From assembly GCF_947496515.1 (NCBI RefSeq), contig NZ_CANMDB010000002.1, forward strand, positions 186,001-250,000: DNA of 64,000 nt, written 5' to 3'. The DNA is from an uncultured Roseobacter sp. (lineage in GTDB: Bacteria > Pseudomonadota > Alphaproteobacteria > Rhodobacterales > Rhodobacteraceae). Position 1 is the stretch's first letter, and every line of letters starts with the position of its first letter. Positions 55,040 to 63,389 of this stretch are shown in pieces. The translations under genes and the position numbers were made by a program. The notes below the pieces were generated by a model that was given only the letters and a program-made list of their open reading frames with translations, had not been told where the DNA came from and searched no databases.

Positions 55040-56173
55040 TCAGGCGTTCTTGTATTCCGACCAGAAGTCGTTCCAGTCCTCCAGCGTCTGCTGCTTGGGC
55101 ACGTCGCGGTAGTGAATGCGGCCTTCGCGGATCAGTGTGATCGGATCATCGGCCATGCCGTCCACCTGACCGGTGCGCTCGGCCTCGGCCATATCGACCT
55201 CGTTGAGCATCGCGCGGCCCGCCTTGGTCACACAGAAGCCGGGATAGGCCAGCATCTGGGCGGATTTCACCTGCCCCTCCGGTGACAGCATGTACTGGAT
55301 GAATTGCTTGCAGATATCAGCCTTTTCGGTCTCCACCCCGATGGAATAGCTCTCCGTCCACTGGATGCCGCCCTCCTTTGGGATGACGGAGGCGACGGGC
55401 GCGCCGTCGCGTTCCAGCACGCCGGTGATCCAGTCGCCGATGCCGCACATGGCCTGCATCTCGCCGTTCTTGAGACCGTTGAAGGTGCCGCCGTAGTCGA
55501 AGTATCCGCCCACCTGGGGCCGCAGACTCATCGTGGTATCCTGCACCGCCTGCCACTGGTCATCTGTCAGGTCGAAGAGGCTTGCACCATTGCCGTTCTT
55601 GAGGCTCATCATCCCTAGCGACGGCAGGTGCCAGTCGAAATGACCGACCTTGCCCGCCAGCTCCGGTTTCCAGAACCCATCGTAGCTGGAGGCTTCCTCC
55701 TCGCTCATGGCATTCCGGTTGTAGGACACACCCAGATGCCCGCCGCGCAGGATCATGGAATAGAGCTTGCCATCCGCCCAATGGCCCGGAAATTTGGTAA
55801 AATCCTCGTGCAGCATGTCATCAAAGGGGTAATCCGCCGCCTCCATCTCTTGGATATAGCCCGCGGCGTTGAGCTGCTGCACGAACTCGCCATCCGACAG
55901 GATCAGGTCATAGGTGCCGGGAGGCGACTGCGCGATCAGCGCCAGCATGTTGTCACCGCCTGCGTAGTATTTGGGAACGAAACGCACGTTGTTGGCGGCC
56001 TCGAACTCGGCGACCATATCGGGCTCCGCATGGCCATACCACGCCAGCACGTTGATGTCGGTTGTCTGTGCCCAGGCACGGCTGACGAAAGGTGCCGAGA
56101 GCAGCGCGCCGCCGCCCACTTGCATCAGATGCCGCCGGGTGAGCGCGCCGGTCGTCTTGGTGTTGTTACCCAT
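55040..56173 (-). CDS. Pot-type ABC transporter, TAT-exported substrate-binding protein
   Basis: A 377-residue PotD-like binding protein. The N-terminus MGNNTKTTGALTRRHLMQVGG contains a twin-arginine signal (TRRHLM), unusual for PotD but common for this group in Rhodobacterales. The mature part has INVLAWYGHAEPDMVAEFEA, YDLILSDGEF and GDWITGVLERDGAPVASVIPKEGG. It is the first gene of the importer operon. The ligand is likely a cationic amine or guanidine but is not determined. Confidence 0.92.
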   Translation of the reverse strand: MGNNTKTTGALTRRHLMQVGGGALLSAPFVSRAWAQTTDINVLAWYGHAEPDMVAEFEAANNVRFVPKYYAGGDNMLALIAQSPPGTYDLILSDGEFVQQLNAAGYIQEMEAADYPFDDMLHEDFTKFPGHWADGKLYSMILRGGHLGVSYNRNAMSEEEASSYDGFWKPELAGKVGHFDWHLPSLGMMSLKNGNGASLFDLTDDQWQAVQDTTMSLRPQVGGYFDYGGTFNGLKNGEMQAMCGIGDWITGVLERDGAPVASVIPKEGGIQWTESYSIGVETEKADICKQFIQYMLSPEGQVKSAQMLAYPGFCVTKAGRAMLNEVDMAEAERTGQVDGMADDPITLIREGRIHYRDVPKQQTLEDWNDFWSEYKNA

Positions 56174-56642
56174 GGAAAGATCCCCCTGTTGACGGTGGCA
56201 GAACCGGTTGCCCGCCGCTTGCCTGTTTTTCTGAGGCAACGCTACGTCAGCGTCTGAGCAGAAGAAATGCCGTCTTTGGTCTGCGCGCGTTCGCCGTATG
56301 GTTGAGACGGGTTTTTGATGCCCGCTCTGGGTGACTATCCGCACATGAAATCCTGGCGTTCGGCGGTGGTCGAGCCTCTTCGACGTACCGAGCCTCGCGG
56401 CATGCGGGAACGCGTTTCTTTGGCCCCTTGCTTAAAAAATGAGCGGATATGACTGTTGCTTCCGCAGTATTCCGACATGAAGGTTCAAGACTACCGTCAG
56501 AAAGCGGGCTCTTTGCTGAATGTCAGAGGGCCGATCCTGCAAGCCCACCGGCAATCGAGCCTCGCCGCGCGGCTGTCGTTTCGTGTTTTGACATCCCCGC
56601 GCGGTCGGTGCATGGCCTATCGGACCTGACAGGTAAAAGACG
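56174..56642. promoter_or_regulatory. Divergent intergenic region, Pot importer and reductive dehalogenase
   Basis: A 469-base region shared by the minus-strand importer operon and the plus-strand dehalogenase gene. A TTGACA at 56588-56593 on the plus strand, about 50-55 bases before the dehalogenase start, could be a -35 element, but the -10 is unclear. I looked for a cobalamin riboswitch (B12 box GCCACTG-type) and saw none. One plus-strand frame of 65 codons here has no recognisable features. Confidence 0.4.
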
Positions 56643-59600
56643 ATGAAAGGGCGCGCAATGCGTGCGGCGATGTTCTCTTCCAGGCGGCGGCCTTTCCACC
56701 TCGGTACCTATCCGTTGGAGCGGCTGGTGCGGCGTGTGGACCCGCCCGACTTGAGCCGCGTGCCCCCGATGCAACCCGTGTCTTTCGAGCGGCAGCCGGA
56801 TCCGGGCGCGATGGTCAATGCGATTGCCGAGTATCAGGGCATGCTCGACGCGATCCGCGACGGGCTGATCAACATGGCCCCATCGGACTGCCCCGAAGAC
56901 CCCGAAGAACGCGCGCGGCACATCAAGTCGCTGGGCTATTTTCAGGATGCCCCGATGGTTGGGATTGGCCGGTTCGATCCCTCGCAGCTGCTGGAGACAC
57001 CGCTGCGCAATCCGGAAATTGACAGGCTCGCCGACGTGCTCCGGACCCGTCAGACCAAGACGCTGGCCGCCGGGATTGACGTGATGATGGCCGATCTGCG
57101 CGACAGCATGACCGCCCCGCCGCGTGATATCGCGGACCACACCCACACCATCGTGCTGATGTATGACTACAGCCGCGATCCTGACCGTGACGAGCCGGGA
57201 TACGACTGGATCGCGGGCGCGCAGGCCCCCCGCGCCAGCCTGCGGGCCGCTGAAACGGCGGTGATCATCGCGAGCTATCTGCGCATTCTCGGCCATGACG
57301 CAAAGGCGCATACCGTGTCCTCCTCGGATGTGGATCTTGGCAAGCTGGCGGTTGGTGCGGGGCTCGCGACGGTCGAGGATGGCGTGCTCATGAACCCTTT
57401 CGCCGGTGCTCGGTTCCAACTGGCGGCGATCACCACAACCTTTGCCATGACGGCGGATCTGCCGCTGGCGCCCTTGACCGACCAGCCCCGCGGCCTTGGG
57501 TTTGGCGCGGCGCGCGCCGGGGCCAAGGCACCGGATGATCCTTTTGCGGCCCGGGACTATGCCAAGGGTCCGCACCCCTTCGAGACGCTAAAGCGCGTGG
57601 ACAAACCCACCACCTATATCGACGAGGCGCGTGTCGCGCGGGTGCCCAAACGCACGGATATGTTCGCCCGAGCGCAGTTCGGCGATATGGGCAAGGCCAA
57701 TCAGCGGGCCGCGGCGGGTGGATACTTCGCGCAGAAATTCCCCATCAGTAACGCAATCCGCCGTCCGTCCGGCGCGCTGATGCTGCTCCAGAAAGGGCCG
57801 GTGGCACAGACGGTGGCCGAGGGCGCGCAGGATCCCGCGCGCAACGCGGCTGGTATCAAGGCCGCGGCCTATTTCCTCGGCGCGGATGCCGTGGGCCTGT
57901 CGCGCTGCCCGGACTGGGTCTGGTACTCGCATGATGCGGCGGGTGAGCCCATTGTGCCCACCCACGACAATGCCATCAGCCTGATCATCGACCAGGGGTT
58001 CGAGACGACCGAAGGCTCCTCCGGGGACGACTGGATCGCGGTGGCGCAATCCATGCGGGCGTATTTGCGGTTCTCCCTCTTGGGCGGGGTGATCGCGCAG
58101 CAGATCCGCAACCTGGGGTATGAGGCGCGGGTGCACAGCAACCTCGACGGCGAGGTCCTGCAACCACCGCTCCTGTTGCTGTCGGGTCTGGGCGAGGTCA
58201 GTCGCATCGGCGAGGTGATCGTGAACCCGTTTCTGGGTCCGCGGCTGAAGTCGGGCTGTATCACCACGACGATGCCGATGACCCATGACAAGCCAATCGA
58301 TTTCGGCATGCAGGCGTTCTGCGAGGCTTGCAACAAATGCGCACGCGAATGCCCCGCGGGGGCGATCACTGCGGGCCCGAAGCTGATGTTCAATGGCTAC
58401 GAGATCTGGAAATCCGACAGCCAGAAATGCATCACCTATCGCCTGACCCAGGATGGCGGGGCGATGTGCGGGCGCTGCATGAAGACCTGCCCGTGGAACC
58501 TCGAGGGGCTGCGGCACGAACGCCCCCTGCGTTGGATCGCGATGAATGTGCCCGCGATGGCGGGCGTCTTGGCCAAGGCCGATGATCTGGTGGGTAACGG
58601 CAACATGAACCCGCAAAAGCGCTGGTGGTGGGACCTCAAGATCACCGAGACGGGCGGGTTTGCGCCGCCGCCCACGCCTGCGAACGCCCGCAGCCTGCAA
58701 CCGGGGCTGAAGGTCACGCCAGAGGATCAGACTCTTGCGGTCTACCCCGCCACGCTCGCCCCGCATCCAGCACCCTTTCCCGCACCGATGGACCGCGAAA
58801 AGGGGATCGAGGCCTATCAGGCGCTGATTACCGCGGAGACCTATCAGGCAAGGCTCGCCCGTGGCGACACGGACGGGCTGGCGCATACCTATCTGGGCGC
58901 GGGTGATGCCCCTGTGACACGGGTTGAGGTAGCGCGCGCCACGGAACTGACCGACCGGGTGACCGAGTATGAGTTGCGCGCCGTGGACGGCAGCCCGCTG
59001 CCACCTTGGGAAGCCGGGGCGCATATCGAAATCGTGGTGGCACCTGAGTTTGTGCGACCCTATTCGCTCTGTGGCGATCCCGCCGACCGCAGCCGGTACA
59101 CCATTGCCGTGCTGCGCGAAGACGCAGGGCGTGGTGGCTCGCAGCTCATGCACCGGATCTTTGCGCAGGGGCGGCGGATCTTTGTCTCGCACCCGATCAA
59201 CCATTTCCCGCTGGTGCAGACGGCCAGCCATCACCTGTTGATGGGCGGTGGTATCGGCGTGACGCCGATGATCGCCTTTGCCCACGCCTGCCACCGGTCG
59301 GGTGCCTCCTTTGAGCTTCATTATTCCGCGCCCGGTTGCGCGGAAGCCGCGTTTGCAGGTCCATTGCAGGCGGTGCCCTGGGCCGACCGGGTCCAGGTGC
59401 ATCTTAGCGCCGAGGGCCGCCGCGCCGATCTCGGCAAGATCCTGTTGTCAGACCCGCCTGCGGGCGCGCATGTCTACGCCTGCGGTCCAGAGCCCTATAT
59501 GCGGGCCGTGATGGACGCGGCCGCACGTGCCGGGTTTCCCGAAGAGCATCGGCATATGGAGTATTTTGCTGTGCCGGATGTGCCCGACTACGAGAACCAT

Positions 59601-59864
59601 CCTTTCACCCTGCACCTCACCCGCAGCGGGCGGCGTTTGGAAGTGCCCGCCGATCGGTCCGCGGCGGATGTCTTGCGCGGCGAAGGCGTTCACGTTGATA
59701 TCAAATGCGATGATGGCATCTGTGGCGTGTGCAAATGCGGCGTGGTGGGAGGCGCGGTTGAACACCGCGACTTCGTGCTCAGCAACCGCCAGCGTGAGAC
59801 CGCGATGATCCTGTGTCAGAGCCGCGCGGCGGAACCCGGCGGCGTGGTTGAAATCGATCTCTAG
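56643..59864 (+). CDS. rdhA: Self-sufficient cobalamin-dependent reductive dehalogenase fused to an NAD(P)H reductase
   Basis: A 1073-residue fusion. Residues 1-640 are a reductive-dehalogenase module containing two similar halves (N-terminal 90-290 and catalytic 390-560). Two [4Fe-4S] motifs follow: CEACNKCAREC (Cys560, 563, 566, 570) and Cys596 with CGRCMKTC (Cys609, 612, 616). Tyr474, Lys536 and Arg600 have the same spacing as the Tyr426/Lys488/Arg552 triad I recall for NpRdhA. Residues about 700-1073 are a phthalate-dioxygenase-reductase-like unit: flavin motif RPYSL, nucleotide motif LLMGGGIGVTPMIAF and a C-terminal [2Fe-2S] set C-DDGI-C-GV-C plus a distal Cys. No twin-arginine signal is present, so it is cytosolic. 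The start at 56643 or 56658 is possible, and the latter has an AAAGGG upstream. Confidence 0.93.
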   Translation: MKGRAMRAAMFSSRRRPFHLGTYPLERLVRRVDPPDLSRVPPMQPVSFERQPDPGAMVNAIAEYQGMLDAIRDGLINMAPSDCPEDPEERARHIKSLGYFQDAPMVGIGRFDPSQLLETPLRNPEIDRLADVLRTRQTKTLAAGIDVMMADLRDSMTAPPRDIADHTHTIVLMYDYSRDPDRDEPGYDWIAGAQAPRASLRAAETAVIIASYLRILGHDAKAHTVSSSDVDLGKLAVGAGLATVEDGVLMNPFAGARFQLAAITTTFAMTADLPLAPLTDQPRGLGFGAARAGAKAPDDPFAARDYAKGPHPFETLKRVDKPTTYIDEARVARVPKRTDMFARAQFGDMGKANQRAAAGGYFAQKFPISNAIRRPSGALMLLQKGPVAQTVAEGAQDPARNAAGIKAAAYFLGADAVGLSRCPDWVWYSHDAAGEPIVPTHDNAISLIIDQGFETTEGSSGDDWIAVAQSMRAYLRFSLLGGVIAQQIRNLGYEARVHSNLDGEVLQPPLLLLSGLGEVSRIGEVIVNPFLGPRLKSGCITTTMPMTHDKPIDFGMQAFCEACNKCARECPAGAITAGPKLMFNGYEIWKSDSQKCITYRLTQDGGAMCGRCMKTCPWNLEGLRHERPLRWIAMNVPAMAGVLAKADDLVGNGNMNPQKRWWWDLKITETGGFAPPPTPANARSLQPGLKVTPEDQTLAVYPATLAPHPAPFPAPMDREKGIEAYQALITAETYQARLARGDTDGLAHTYLGAGDAPVTRVEVARATELTDRVTEYELRAVDGSPLPPWEAGAHIEIVVAPEFVRPYSLCGDPADRSRYTIAVLREDAGRGGSQLMHRIFAQGRRIFVSHPINHFPLVQTASHHLLMGGGIGVTPMIAFAHACHRSGASFELHYSAPGCAEAAFAGPLQAVPWADRVQVHLSAEGRRADLGKILLSDPPAGAHVYACGPEPYMRAVMDAAARAGFPEEHRHMEYFAVPDVPDYENHPFTLHLTRSGRRLEVPADRSAADVLRGEGVHVDIKCDDGICGVCKCGVVGGAVEHRDFVLSNRQRETAMILCQSRAAEPGGVVEIDL

Positions 59865-59912
59865 GCGCTCGTCGGGGGGAGGGACCCGCCTGTTGAGCGG
59901 GCCCGCATGCGC

Positions 59913-60395
59913 CTAGTTGGACATCCCGTGTCCCGAGTGATCGACCGCGTCGGCGCCGCGTTCCTCGATGTTGAATATCACCTCAAGTTCACCGGCGCGC
60001 TCAAACACAAGCGTGGCGGGGATCTGCTCGCCCACCTCGAAGCCATCGCCGCCAAGCCCCATGAACATCACATGCAGCCCGCCGGGTTGAAGGGAGACGG
60101 TTTCGCCCGCGGGGATTTCGATGGCGTCGACATGCATCATGCGTGCGATGCCGTCTTTCTCTTCGGTGGTGTGCAGCTCCACCTTCGGGAAGTCGGCGCG
60201 CACGGCGATCAGCCGGTCGTCGGTCTCGCCGCCGTTGGTGATGCTCAGATAGCCGCCGCCGCTCTTGGCCGTGGGGGCGGTGTTGAAGGCCATCGGGTGG
60301 TCAACGGACAGATCTCCGACGGTGTATTCATGGGCGGAGACGAGGCCGGGCAGCGACAGAAAGACGGCCGCGGCCGTTGCAAAGAGGGTTTTCAT
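59913..60395 (-). CDS. Periplasmic copper chaperone PCu(A)C
   Basis: A 160-residue exported protein (signal peptide MKTLFATAAAVFLSLPGLVSA) of the PCu(A)C/DUF461 family. The copper ligands are in VELHTTEEKDGIARMMHV and GGLHVMFMGL. The tail ends HSGHGMSN with more His/Met ligands. It delivers Cu(I) to the CuA site of cytochrome oxidase or to Sco proteins. It is transcribed together with a DUF2946-like gene upstream, and convergently to the dehalogenase gene. Confidence 0.95.
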   Translation of the reverse strand: MKTLFATAAAVFLSLPGLVSAHEYTVGDLSVDHPMAFNTAPTAKSGGGYLSITNGGETDDRLIAVRADFPKVELHTTEEKDGIARMMHVDAIEIPAGETVSLQPGGLHVMFMGLGGDGFEVGEQIPATLVFERAGELEVIFNIEERGADAVDHSGHGMSN

Positions 60396-60453
60396 GGTGT
60401 GATCCTTGGATATGCGCGGCTCCGCGCGTGAGGTCTAAGAAAGAAAGGGCGGA

Positions 60454-60819
60454 TCAGACCCGAGGTGGGGCGCGCACCGGGGGAGCTTGCCCAGCTTTCA
60501 CCGGCACTATCGTGCGCGTGCGTGGCGGCGCGAAGACCATGGTTTGGGTATCAAGCGGCGCTGCTGCGCTGTCATGCGGCGCTGGCCCGGGGGCCGCGGC
60601 ACCCAGCAGACAGGCGGCGCACCGGGTGCCCGCACTGTCCTGACCTGCCTCACCGCAAAGCGCATCAAGCGTGCCGCCGACACTGAGGTAGGCGATCATC
60701 TCCGGCGTGGGATCTTTCAGCGCAAACCTGTGCGCAAGGCTGGCTGCCGCCATGGCGAGGCTCGCGGTGATCAAGAGCATCCCAGCGACAGTGGATATGG
60801 CACGACGGATCGACATCAT
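60454..60819 (-). CDS. DUF2946-like exported protein
   Basis: A 121-residue protein with an N-terminal hydrophobic segment (MMSIRRAISTVAGMLLITASLAMA), a CxxC motif in GTRCAACLLG, and a Pro-rich C-terminus. The layout resembles DUF2946/DUF2946-like proteins that accompany copper genes. It is immediately upstream of the PCu(A)C gene, which supports a copper-related role. The start was set at MMSIRR because it begins the membrane segment. Confidence 0.65.
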   Translation of the reverse strand: MMSIRRAISTVAGMLLITASLAMAAASLAHRFALKDPTPEMIAYLSVGGTLDALCGEAGQDSAGTRCAACLLGAAAPGPAPHDSAAAPLDTQTMVFAPPRTRTIVPVKAGQAPPVRAPPRV

Positions 60820-60947
60820 TCTTGAGGTACCGGGTTCCGGCGGATCGGTCCAGCGGCAAAAAGACAGGGCTGGCGCGGCAAATCGCGCTTGACGCGGCGC
60901 GCGCGGGTCGGTCCCCTTGACTCGCTGGCAACACGGGAGAGACAAAC

Positions 60948-62402
60948 ATGAGCATCAGACCCCTGGGATGCGATCCGTCGCTGTGTCTAATCGCAGGGCG
61001 CTGGCAGGCGGCGCAATCGGGAGAGACCCATCCGCTGTTCGATCCCTCGACGGGAGAATTACTGGCGCAGATCGCACGCGGGCAGGCGGCGGACATTGAC
61101 CTTGCGGTAACGGCAGCGCAGGCGGCGCTGGACGGCGCGTGGGGCCGGATGCCCGCGGTGGAACGCGGCCGGATCCTCGCGCGGCTGGGTCAACTGGTGC
61201 TGGAGCACGCGGAGACGCTTGCGGATCTGGAAGCGCGAGACGTGGGCAAACCGCTGTCCCAGGCGCGGGCCGATGTCACGGCGCTGGCGCGCTATATGGA
61301 ATTCTACGCAGGTGCGGTCGACAAGATCCACGGCCAGACGATCCCCTATCTGGAGGGCTACACCGTCTACACCCTGCGCGAGCCGCATGGGGTGACGGGC
61401 CATATCATCCCGTGGAACTACCCGATGCAGATCATCGGACGGTCGGTCGGTGCTGCGCTGGCCATGGGCAACGCGGTGGTGCTGAAACCCGCCGAAGAAG
61501 CCTGTCTGACAACGCTCGCCTTTGCCGAGCTGGCGATGCGGGCGGGCTTGCCCGTCGGCGCGCTTAACCTCGTGCCGGGGCTTGGAGGGGAAGCGGGTGC
61601 AGCGCTGGCGGCGCACCCGGGCGTGCAGCATGTCTCCTTTACCGGGTCGGTGGAGACGGGGCGCAAGGTGCAGCAGGCCGCGGGGCAGAACGTGGTGCCT
61701 GTCACGCTGGAGTTGGGGGGCAAATCCCCGCAGATCGTCTTTGATGATGCCGACATCGACGCAGCCTTGCCTTTTCTCGTTGGTGCAGGGATCCAGAACG
61801 CGGGCCAGACCTGCTCTGCCTCCTCGCGCATTCTGGTGCAGCGCGGCGTCTACGACGCTGTGGTTGAGGCCATGTCCGAGCGTTATGCTGCGCTGCGCGT
61901 CGGTCCGGCGCTGGAGGATCCGGAGGTGGGTCCGCTTATCTCCACGCGCCAGCGGGACCGGGTGGCGGCCTATCTCGCGCAAGGGCAGGATCTTGAGGTC
62001 GCCGCCGCGGCCACGCTGCCCGCGACGCTGCCGGCCGCGGGCGCCTATATCGCGCCGACACTGTTTGCGGGTGTGTCGCCTGACCATGTGCTGGCGCAGG
62101 AAGAAATCTTTGGCCCCGTGCAGGTCATCATCCCGTTTGAGGATGAGGCAGAAGCGCTGGCGCTGGCCAATGGCACCGCCTTCGGTCTTGTCGCCTCAGT
62201 CTGGACCCGGGAGGGTGCGCGGCAGATGCGGATGGCGCGGGCACTCAGGGCCGGGCAGGTGTTTCTCAACAACTATGGCGCGGGCGGCGGGGTGGAGCTG
62301 CCCTTTGGTGGCACGGGTCTCTCCGGGCACGGTCGCGAGAAGGGGTTTGAGGCGCTCTACGGTTTTTCCAGCCTCAAAACCGTGGCGGCGCACCATGGCT
62401 AG
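60948..62402 (+). CDS. NAD(P)-dependent aldehyde dehydrogenase
   Basis: A 484-residue ALDH. Hallmarks include HIIPWNYPMQI, VLKPAEEACLTTL, FTGSVETGRKV, the catalytic Glu in VTLELGGKSPQIVF and the catalytic Cys in NAGQTCSASSRILV. The C-terminal LPFGGTGLSGHGREKG is typical. It resembles the broad aldehyde/betaine-aldehyde dehydrogenase class, and the substrate is not predictable. It stands divergent from the copper-gene pair. Confidence 0.93.
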   Translation: MSIRPLGCDPSLCLIAGRWQAAQSGETHPLFDPSTGELLAQIARGQAADIDLAVTAAQAALDGAWGRMPAVERGRILARLGQLVLEHAETLADLEARDVGKPLSQARADVTALARYMEFYAGAVDKIHGQTIPYLEGYTVYTLREPHGVTGHIIPWNYPMQIIGRSVGAALAMGNAVVLKPAEEACLTTLAFAELAMRAGLPVGALNLVPGLGGEAGAALAAHPGVQHVSFTGSVETGRKVQQAAGQNVVPVTLELGGKSPQIVFDDADIDAALPFLVGAGIQNAGQTCSASSRILVQRGVYDAVVEAMSERYAALRVGPALEDPEVGPLISTRQRDRVAAYLAQGQDLEVAAAATLPATLPAAGAYIAPTLFAGVSPDHVLAQEEIFGPVQVIIPFEDEAEALALANGTAFGLVASVWTREGARQMRMARALRAGQVFLNNYGAGGGVELPFGGTGLSGHGREKGFEALYGFSSLKTVAAHHG

Positions 62403-62408
62403 CGCGCC

Positions 62409-63344
62409 TCACGCGCCCGCCAGCACTTCGAGCCAGAACCAGACAGTGAGCACCGATAGGCCCGTGGCGAACAGCACCGAAGACGCCGCCACCCGTTTGG
62501 CGCATCCGTACATATTGGCGAATATGTAGCTGTTGACCCCCGGTGCCATGGCCGCCGTGAGCACACCGGAGCGGAACGCGTCCTGCGGCATGTCCTGTGC
62601 TGTGCCGAGGATCCAGACGATGCTGGGGTGTAGCAGGAGGGCGATGGCGCAGATCATGGCGATGGTGCGGCTGTCGCCTTCGGGCTTGTACTGCAACAGT
62701 ACACCACCCAGGGCAAAGAGCGCTGCGGGCAGTGCCGCGCGCGCCACCAAGGACAGCGCATCATCGACCACGCCCGGGACTGCGAAACCCGACAGGTTGA
62801 CGATGAAGCCGAGTGCAATCGCCAGCACCAGCGCGTTGCTGAACATTGCCGTCAGGATACCGCGCAGCATCACCAGTGGCGACTTGCCCCGGTTGCGCAC
62901 CACCTCCATCGCGGTGATGCCGAGCCCGTAGCAGAAAGGCGAGTGTATGGAGATGATGGCGTAGTTGCCGGTCAGTGCGTCGGCCCCGTAGGCGCGTTCG
63001 GCGATTGGCAGTCCGAGAAGAACGGAGTTCGAGAACAGGCAGCAAAACCCGATGGCCACGCAATCCTCCCACGCGCGGCCAAAGAACAGCCGTGCGCCAA
63101 AGAGCCCCGCGGCAAAGCATGTGGCGGCACCTGCGTAAAAGCTGCCCAGCAGCGCGGGATCGAAGGAGGCACCCAGATCAATGCCCGCGATGGCCTGAAA
63201 CAGCAGGCAGGGGATCGCGAAATGCTGGGTAAAGCGCATCAGCGCATCGATCCCCGCGCCAGAGAACAAACCGCGCCACACCGCCACATAGCCAAAACCG
63301 ATGACCAGAAAGACGGGCAGGATAACGTCGAGCAGGGTCTGCAT
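62409..63344 (-). CDS. AEC family transporter (auxin efflux carrier type)
   Basis: A 311-residue membrane protein with about ten helices in two groups of five, as in AEC/BASS-like carriers. The motifs LDVILPVFLVIGFGYVAVW, SVLLGLPIAERAYG and MICAIALLLHPSIVWILG match the family, which includes malonate and dicarboxylate permeases. The substrate is unknown. It ends six bases after the aldehyde dehydrogenase stop, converging on it. Confidence 0.9.
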   Translation of the reverse strand: MQTLLDVILPVFLVIGFGYVAVWRGLFSGAGIDALMRFTQHFAIPCLLFQAIAGIDLGASFDPALLGSFYAGAATCFAAGLFGARLFFGRAWEDCVAIGFCCLFSNSVLLGLPIAERAYGADALTGNYAIISIHSPFCYGLGITAMEVVRNRGKSPLVMLRGILTAMFSNALVLAIALGFIVNLSGFAVPGVVDDALSLVARAALPAALFALGGVLLQYKPEGDSRTIAMICAIALLLHPSIVWILGTAQDMPQDAFRSGVLTAAMAPGVNSYIFANMYGCAKRVAASSVLFATGLSVLTVWFWLEVLAGA

Positions 63345-63389
63345 CAGCGGGCCTTTATGGGCTTGAGGCGGGTCCGGGAGCCGCCGAGG

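Noticed and set aside
56174-56642. Cobalamin riboswitch before the dehalogenase gene
   Set aside because: The enzyme should need B12, so a B12 box was sought, but no GCCACTG-type motif or matching stem arrangement was seen.
57588-59402. Long minus-strand frame (604 codons) inside the dehalogenase gene
   Set aside because: A shadow of the dehalogenase reading frame, with no family features or ribosome site.
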